DNA from: Styela clava
Lineage: Eukaryota; Chordata; Ascidiacea; Stolidobranchia; Styelidae
DNA: 64,000 nt
Direction of reading: 5' to 3'
Assembly: GCF_964204865.1 (NCBI RefSeq)
Contig: NC_135260.1
Location: 19,638,001-19,702,000 of the forward strand
Shown here: positions 57,158 to 64,000 of the stretch, in pieces
Layout: every line of letters starts with the position of its first letter
Position numbering within the stretch: the stretch's first letter is position 1
The notes under the pieces: model-generated
The model's database searches: none
Seen by the model: the letters and a program-made list of their open reading frames with translations, nothing else
Told to the model about the DNA's origin: nothing
Program-made: the position numbers and the translations under genes

Positions 57158-58119
57158 TTTACCATTTTTCATGTAATGCATTTTGGTAAACCTGTTATCT
57201 ATCGTAAATACAGCACATTTGACTCTGTTGTAGTGAAACTTTTTTGGGCTCGCATTTTTGATATTTGTAGTTAGATCTCTTGGGGTTCTGTAAAACAAGT
57301 TACATACAAAATATTGGTTGTAAGTTGCAAAACATGATCATGTCGTTGGAATAACTTGGCATTTCACTATCCATATATCATTCATTGTCGAGAATATTAA
57401 TGTAATCATAGAATCTAAAACCCGTTTCTGTGAATTTTTTGCTGTAGCTGAATTTGAAGGACAGCATGTCAACAGGCAAGAGAAGCACGGTCGCCTCTTT
57501 TAGTTTATGACAGGGTTTCCTAAAAGGGGACCCCGGCCTCCTTGGAGGCCACTGATGGCCGGGTTATCTGGGAGCACGAACAAACAGATGGTAATGCGAA
57601 TATATATATATAATAACAATGTATTTTTATAGAAGCGAAGAAGCAAAAGTGTTGAGAGCCTTTGGTAGTTTGAAAAGCATTGGCATGGAACATAAGAATG
57701 AACTACATTCTTTCCCAGAGATATACTATAAAATGTAGCAGTTTTATCATTCTTGTTTTCGTGATAGCATTATCTTCTATACTGCATCGTCATGATCATC
57801 CCGCTGCATAACAATCGTTGCTGACAAATATTTGACTGTTCTCCACCGGTTGTAGCCTATATCTACTTGAACCACTGCAATTGCAGGCTTGTATTGTTAA
57901 TTGCAACAAAAGCGGGTATTTTGAAATAGTACTCTTTATTTTACGCGTATATTTCAACAGTATTTCAATATATATGGGTCGCGAACCAAAGCTGGGTTCA
58001 ACAAATACCTAAATGTTATTAATTTTATTTCCTAGTAAACTTGGTGCTTCCGTAGTTTGTGCACCAAGAGATCTAACATATCCAACAAGTAATTCTGCAA
58101 TGGCAGACTATTTCGATCT

Positions 58120-58200
58120 GACGTGGGCAAAGTACGGCCCGTTGGCCAAATCCGGCCCATTGGGTAATTAAATCTGGTCAACCTGATGCTGGCCCGAGGC
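58120..58200. repeat. hAT-type terminal fragment
   Basis: 'gtgggcaaagtacggcccg' followed by 'ttggccaaatccggccc' resembles the GC-rich subterminal ends of common non-autonomous hAT elements. The partner end was not found. Confidence 0.45.
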
Positions 58201-60424
58201 TTATAGACCTTTCCCCAAGCAACGACTTCCTTGTTTATTTTATGACGTTGGCCAATCAGCAAGATGCAAAAGTGACGTAGCAATACTTCCTTTTCGCATC
58301 CGCTCAGACACTTTTCTCACTCAGACAGATTTTCAGGCGTGGTCGTAAACATTACCTCGTTTTCGAGTTTTTGAACTCTATTCGTTGGTTTTCAGTTGTG
58401 TTTCGGAAATTTAAATATAAATCAGATAATTCAATGATCACTCTATCTTCTTTGGAGTTTTAATTTAATTACAGTAATAAAAAATTAGTGTAGATATAGC
58501 TGTGATAGACTTGGCTAAAATTTTACCGGTACTTTCAAAAAAATAGATTGTTGTATGCGATGAATCATAATGATGGTTTGAAACACATACCCCATTTTAC
58601 AGACGCCAACTCGCGAATCCACTCTCAAAATAATCCCCGAAAATTTTGCAATGGTAAAGTATATGAAGAATTTTCTCAGGGGTCAAAGGTCGGGGAAAGG
58701 TCCATTGTTTTCCAATTTTGCTTTCGTAACATTGTGAATATTGTTAATAAAATGTTTCTGAAACTTTTTACGTCACACTTACATGGCCCGCCAGTAGGTG
58801 GGCACAGTTTTTGGCGGCTGGTCCAAAATCCTTGCACACCTTGATTTAGTACATATGTCGTGTTGCCAAGGGCGGAAAAAATTGTTTTAAGAATTTTTTG
58901 AAAAATATCTAAAATATTTTGGTTGAACATTGGTTTTAAAAATATTAAATCTCCAAGTTTAAAGTCTAACACAGAGACGTCATATAACTTCGTCTATATT
59001 TAAGGACTTGTTGTAACCGCCTTGAAAGATTGTCTTTGTTCGAAGGGTTAATAATTACCTATATTACAGTATAGTTATTTTCACACAATAATGTACACGA
59101 GAGCGCTATCAGAGTACCTCACATCTTTGTAAAAAGAAGCACGGCGCAGTGTTTGATATGTGAAATACTCGTTTACTCTATCACGCTTCAGTGAAGTAGT
59201 GCAATTTACTAAAGTAAGTGCAGTGTTTAGACGCCCATGCTTCTCACCTGATTACTGCCGTGGTTGCAGATAGCTAGGATGGGCAAATCGAATATTTTTA
59301 TCGAATCGAATAATTCAAATATTTTAACAAATTGTCGAATATCGGCTATTCTTAGCATGTATATACAGCAGCGTCCAGGACGCTAGATGTTCTAAAGATG
59401 TTAAGCTACATTTTGCCCGACCTCTATTTTTACATGGACCAATACTTACGCAACAGCGAACATCGAGGTTTGTTTTTTTATATTTCGATACCGTGTTCAA
59501 ATTTTATAAATTACCGAGCGAAAAACCAGAGAGAAACTGATCAGGTCGAAAGAGTTTGCATTCATATACGATAAATCGATCGTTAATTTATAAAGGCATT
59601 CGGTAACATATCAAGTTCATCAAATTTCCAGTGCAAGGTTTAAAATGAACGAAGGAAGGTAACAAGATTCACTAAGAATTGCCAAATGTTATTTATTTAT
59701 AATCAAAAATATCAATGCATTACTTACAATGTCTTATTCTATAGAATTGTGAGCTAATTTTTGTTGATTGTTAGCAGACGAATTATAACCTCATCCACTT
59801 TATGCATTGGGATATTGTTACCAAATACCAACTACTGTATACCATAAACTCATTTCGTCCCATTAGGTAATTTCTGTTTCGTTGGAAGATATAACGTCGT
59901 TCTTGCGATAGGTTATAACTTTTAGTCTTATTTCATAATGATGATAATCCAATCTCCGGCAGCCAGAGATAGTACATTCAATGATTTATTTGAAAATGAG
60001 TTTCATTTAGCAGCCAGACATTTGAGGAACAAAGTTTGTAAAGTTACCAATAATCGAGGAATGCTTTTCAAGCATTATCGGGGTATATAATGAAAATACA
60101 GGTAATTGCTGCGGTATATATATGGTAAATGTACTTGAACCAACTTCAGGTAAAATATTTTTAAACGGATGTATTATTTTTTCGTATTGGTACCAGTACA
60201 AAATAATAAATATTGAATCGAATGGAAAAAAACATTTTGTTGATAAAAATATTTTCATAGGCATCGAACATCTTGTTAGCTAATCTAATGCATACTACCA
60301 TTGTTCAAACATAATATATATCATTATTTCTGTTGAAGGTAATCTCACGCATTCCGTGAGTTAATGTATAACTAATAAGTAACGGCAGTCCGTTTTGAAG
60401 TGGTCAAAATATTCACTAAACGCT

Positions 60425-61173
60425 ATGGGGAAATTTTCTGGAAAAGTAGCAATTATTACAGGTAATAACTTATGCTTTAGTTGTACTGTAGGCTACGCTG
60501 TAAGTAAATAGGATTGACTTTAACGACACCCTTTTCATAGGGGGTTGCATATATATAAGCGGAATTCATCAACGCCAAGAAGATAGGTTGTATGTAGCCT
60601 TGCCTTGTTCAAATTTGAAATTTTTACGAAGTAGCTCCGAAAATGTATTGCAGTCATATATTTGAAACGTTGTTTTGATCTTGTTATTCTGTATTGACCA
60701 CAAGTTGCTATGAATTGGGCGTATTTTGGAAATATTTTATATATATATATATATATATATTGTAGCAAGTACATAAGTATAGTTACTGTGTATTTTAATA
60801 TTTTCACCACTTATTGTTAGTAGTGCATGTTATTTGCCTGAAACAAGGTCGTTGTCCCAATTTATTTCCTTTATGATATATTTCTCTCACTCAGTGTAGC
60901 TTGTCTTTGCCGTTCTTTGTTAGTTAGAAATTTGGTTTCATCACATATACTTGCTTTAAGGTTTCAAGTGTAATTCGTTATTTGGATCAATTCGATTGTA
61001 CAAGTTTACAATACGTATCGATCTTAGATCGATAATTAGTTAATAACTCGCTAATTATACGACATAATTAACCCAAAATCGATAGGCGTCTGGTCCGAGG
61101 TAAGGTGCATGCACATGCAAAATTTGGAGCAGATTCAACCACGCGTTCGTGAGATATCGCGTTCATCTAACAG

Positions 61174-61204
<31 letters not shown>

Positions 61205-63892
61205 TACATACAAATACCTATCAATATACTTACCGATCTTAAGATCGATAAGTAATAACAATTGTGCTTTTTGACCTCTGAAGGAGTCAAGATCAGAGTG
61301 TAACTCCGATCTTGACTCCTTCAGAGGTCAAAAAGCACACAATGTATTGAATGCCAATTGTTATATTGTAAAGTTGTACAATCGAATTGATCCAAATAAC
61401 GAATTACACTTGAAACCTTAAAGCAAGTATATGTGATGAAAGCAAATTTCTAACTAACAAAGAACGGCAAAGACAAGCTACACTGAGGAGAGAAATATAT
61501 CATAAAGGAAATAAATTGGGACAACGACCTTGTTTCAGGCAAATAACATGCACTACTAACAATAAGTGGTGAAAATATTAAAATACACAGTAACTATACT
61601 TATGTACTTGCTACAATATATTCTAATATTTATCTCCTTGCATACGATGACCACAGTCACATGTTGCTTGTTCGAAGCATAAAATATGCAATGAAAATTA
61701 TAATGTGAAAGTGTGGTTTTGAGTTTGCCTTGTTCAGACTCTGCGGGATATTTGCACTTGTTTCAGGTGCGTCTAGTGGAATAGGCGCGGCCACTGCTGT
61801 GGCTTTAGCGAAAGAAGGAGCAAAAGTGACAATATGTGGACGTGATCGAGAAAGATTGTCAAAAACGTCTAAGTTGTGCAATGAAGCTGGATCTGAGGTT
61901 TGATCACCCATTTTTTTTTATCTATAGGGCATCATGATCTAACACAAGACTGAAATAACAACGACCTATACGAAAACGAGAATTATTTTCTGAGGAAAGT
62001 AATGGTGTAAATAAATCTGATAGATTATGATGAAGACTCGTGGAATAAAATAGTTTCAACTAGAGGTTATTGATAAAGGGGAAGCTGATCAACGTGTATT
62101 ATTCATACAGATGCTGGGGAATAACGAGCGGCCATCTTATATCCCGGTTGCACGTTACTTGTGTATTCGGCAAACATTCTCTCCCTGTTGATAACAACCT
62201 TGTGATGTCGCAATACTGTTTATCTTTTCTAAATAATTTGAATTCGCTTTTAACAGGTTTTGGAAATTGTTGGAGACTTGATAAAAATTGAGAATGTTGA
62301 GTTGGTGGTCAACAAAACGACTGAGAAGTTTGGGGCTATTGATATTCTTATCAACAATGCCGGTTATGGAATGTTCGGATCTATCGGCGATGTGAGTCAC
62401 TACTCACTGTTGACAGTTGTTATTTACCGTTCTGGTTTTAGCTATTCTAGTAGTAAATTATTCTCGTTAAGGTACCGAAATCAATTGCATTTATGCATTG
62501 TTCTTATTTTTATAATTGCTCACCCAGCTCGCCGTTGATGATTTTGACAATATATTTATGGCAAATGTTCGAGCACCTGTTTTCCTCTGCAAATACGCTT
62601 TGCCTCACTTGAAAAAAACCAAAGGTAAAATTTCATTTTCGAATAACATGTTTCTGGATTGTCTCAAACTGACGATTTATTATTATTCTCAGGTTGTGTC
62701 GTCAATGTGTCGAGTGTTGCCGGACTAAGAGCCAAACCCACAGTTGTTCCTTATGGAATGACTAAATGCGCTTTGGATCACTTCACGAGAGGATTTTCAG
62801 CAGGTAATTGTTCAATTGTTCACCGCGTCGTGTGAAAAAATGTTGCTCTAAGTAAAGGCATTAGCCGGCCCTGAAGGAGCTAAATATATATATTCATTGT
62901 TACAAATTGTATGTATATATTTGTTATTCCAGAATGTAGTCCTCTTGGAATTCGAGTGAATAGTATAAAGTAAGTGTGTATTTTATTTTAATACTGTTTA
63001 TATATATATAACTAAATTATGCGTGGATTTACAGGTTGTGTTGAGAGCTCTAAAACGCTGTTAGACGACCCGACCTTCAATGTCAACAAAGTATTGCCAA
63101 ACTATTTTCTATACAGTATCGGGAAATCTATTGTGTGTTCAAATTACTGATTGATTTGACATATTTCATCAATATCTGTGTGTCCTAGCATTTTCCAAGG
63201 GCTTTTTATGGCGGCATTGCCGGTCTTGTAATGTGTCTTCTTTACAGTCCTGCAGCAGTACTGACAAAATTTGGAGACCGGCTCGGCTTGCCAAAGGAGT
63301 TTGTGGATGGGGTATGTAATCTATATATAGAGACTTTTGTCGAGAGTGAAAAATGTAATTGTTGGGATGAATTTTAAGAATGGTGTGGCGTAAACTAGTT
63401 GCCTGCGTTTCAAGTATGACAGTTCGTCATCGGCCGCTAGCGTTAGGTAGTGTAAGCGACTCCCGATAGGAATCAGCATTGATGTACTTGCTACTTTGGT
63501 TTTCTGACGCTTATCAACGTCATGTACCACAAGCATCCGCTGACATGTAGAAGGGTTAGACATTGCCTATACGCCCTATCCCTTGATGAGGATATATTTT
63601 AATCATAGAAGCGTAACAACACTTTTAAATACCATTCCGCTTGACCATCGCCCCCACGATTGGTTGTTGGACGGCCGATTCGCCAGAGACGAAAATATTC
63701 ATTTCCTTATTTGTTTGTATTCCTAACATTCATTTCCGTATACACTTTTAGTACATGGAACGACTGAAATCAACTCACCATTTTGGATTAATGCAGCCAG
63801 AATCAATAGCTGATGCGATATTATTCCTATGCTCGTCACCTCACATCACTGGAATATCTCTTCCCGTCGACTCAGGGTCGCTGAACGCTTAA
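60425..63892 (+). CDS. Classical short-chain dehydrogenase/reductase, 8 exons
   Basis: NAD(P)(H)-dependent oxidoreductase of the classical SDR family. The substrate cannot be told from sequence. Exons: 60425-60461, 61767-61897, 62257-62391, 62528-62624, 62693-62803, 62933-62969, 63248-63311, 63752-63892. All have GT/AG borders and fitting phases and total 753 nt, 250 residues, the normal length for a cytosolic single-domain SDR. Cofactor motif 'TGASSGIG' spans the exon 1-2 junction. 'INNAGYG' (NNAG motif) is in exon 3. 'VVNVSSVAG' (catalytic Ser) and 'YGMTK' (Tyr-x3-Lys) are in exon 5. 'NPAAVLTKFG' crosses exons 6-7. 'GISLPVDSG' near the C-terminus is the usual substrate-loop end. No signal peptide or membrane segment. 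The closest style is FabG-like invertebrate SDRs. Intron 1 (1.3 kb) carries a foldback repeat. An AATAAA run follows at about 63950. Confidence 0.95.
61171..61200. repeat. (CA)n microsatellite
   Basis: A run of about 14 ca units after 'gttcatctaacaga', followed by 'gacatacatacaaata'. The context 'cgttcgtgagatatcgcgtt' before it looks like the 3' end of an older mobile element. Confidence 0.8.
61261..61343. repeat. Nested inverted repeat
   Basis: 'ttgacctctgaaggagtcaa' (from about 61271) pairs with 'ttgactccttcagaggtcaa' (to about 61331). Arms are about 34 bases with a 13-base spacer. It sits inside the larger foldback, at the inner border of its right arm. Confidence 0.88.
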
Positions 63893-64000
63893 TTTATTAT
63901 ATTACACCTTCAGGTAAACTGCTATCGCGTTCCGTACATCGGGCACCAATAAAAAAAATATCAATTTTATTTCTTTTCAAAGTCAGTTTCTTATAAGGGC
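63893..64000 (+). other. 3' flank of SDR gene
   Basis: Short AT-rich flank with a polyadenylation signal (caataaaaaaaat) at about 63948, 56 bases after the stop. Nothing else is seen before the window ends. Confidence 0.6.

Larger units (their letters stand above)
54848..60424. other. Gene-poor interval
   Basis: No confident gene over 5.6 kb. It contains the dispersed repeat ending 'cgggagcacc' (about 55690-55774), a candidate minus-strand exon at 56868-57157, hAT-like 'gcccgttggcc' sequence near 58120-58200 and repeat blocks at 59170-59345 shared with 7555-7945. The GC-richer blip at 57525-57570 is a short inverted run (ggcctccttggaggcc) of unknown nature. Confidence 0.5.
60761..61615. repeat. 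Foldback repeat with about 243-bp arms in SDR intron 1
   Basis: The left arm (60761-61003, beginning tgtagcaagtac) is the reverse complement of the right arm (61374-61615, ending gtacttgctaca) over about 243 bases with few differences. The roughly 370-bp centre includes a (CA)n run (61171-61200) and a second, nested inverted repeat. A (TA)n run abuts the left side. One arm plus the nested part is also present at 33849-34174. Confidence 0.9.

Overview
This is nuclear DNA from an animal: AT-rich sequence with spliceosomal introns, a dense load of interspersed DNA transposons and SINEs, and single-copy eukaryotic genes. The gene set (BBS4, DDX56, MLH1, TADA2A, ARSK, DGKE, a classical SDR), the short introns and the MULE and hAT elements fit an invertebrate. 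An ascidian-like deuterostome is a guess from the compact gene style; nothing here fixes the species.

Layout. 1-1.8 kb: the 3' end of an unrecognised plus-strand gene. 2.7-4.8 kb: DDX56 (minus, 2 exons). 4.8-8.7 kb: repeat-rich, no gene. 8.7-20.0 kb: BBS4 (minus), which I resolved to 14 exons with matching phases (567 codons); a SINE, MITEs, a 106-bp tandem duplication and a long hairpin lie in its introns. 21.7-22.6 kb: a single-exon orphan ORF (minus). 23.16-33.11 kb: a 9.95-kb foldback-type DNA transposon. It has long terminal inverted repeats, a 9-bp target duplication (8/9 match), and unequal inverted arrays of a 186-bp repeat just inside each end. Its core carries an SGNH-hydrolase gene, a MULE-like DDE transposase and a Ulp1-type cysteine peptidase with a PHD finger, with several frameshifts. 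33-40 kb: gene-poor, with repeats. 40.5-42.9 kb: a diacylglycerol kinase epsilon-like gene (plus) without C1 domains. 43.7-51.0 kb: three consecutive single-exon genes on the minus strand (TADA2A, MLH1, ARSK) with a 1.2-kb non-autonomous hAT element between MLH1 and ARSK. 52.4-54.85 kb: a decayed hAT element. 54.8-60.4 kb: no confident gene. 60.4-63.9 kb: a complete 8-exon short-chain dehydrogenase gene (plus) with a foldback repeat in intron 1.

The host genes are unrelated housekeeping or ciliary functions: rRNA processing, BBSome, SAGA/ATAC, mismatch repair, lysosomal sulfatase, lipid signalling and redox. They show no common pathway. The most unusual object is the transposon at 23.16-33.11 kb. 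The most unusual host gene is the C1-less DGK epsilon. Exon boundaries were derived by hand from GT/AG sites, phase and family alignment from memory; no search or transcript data was available.
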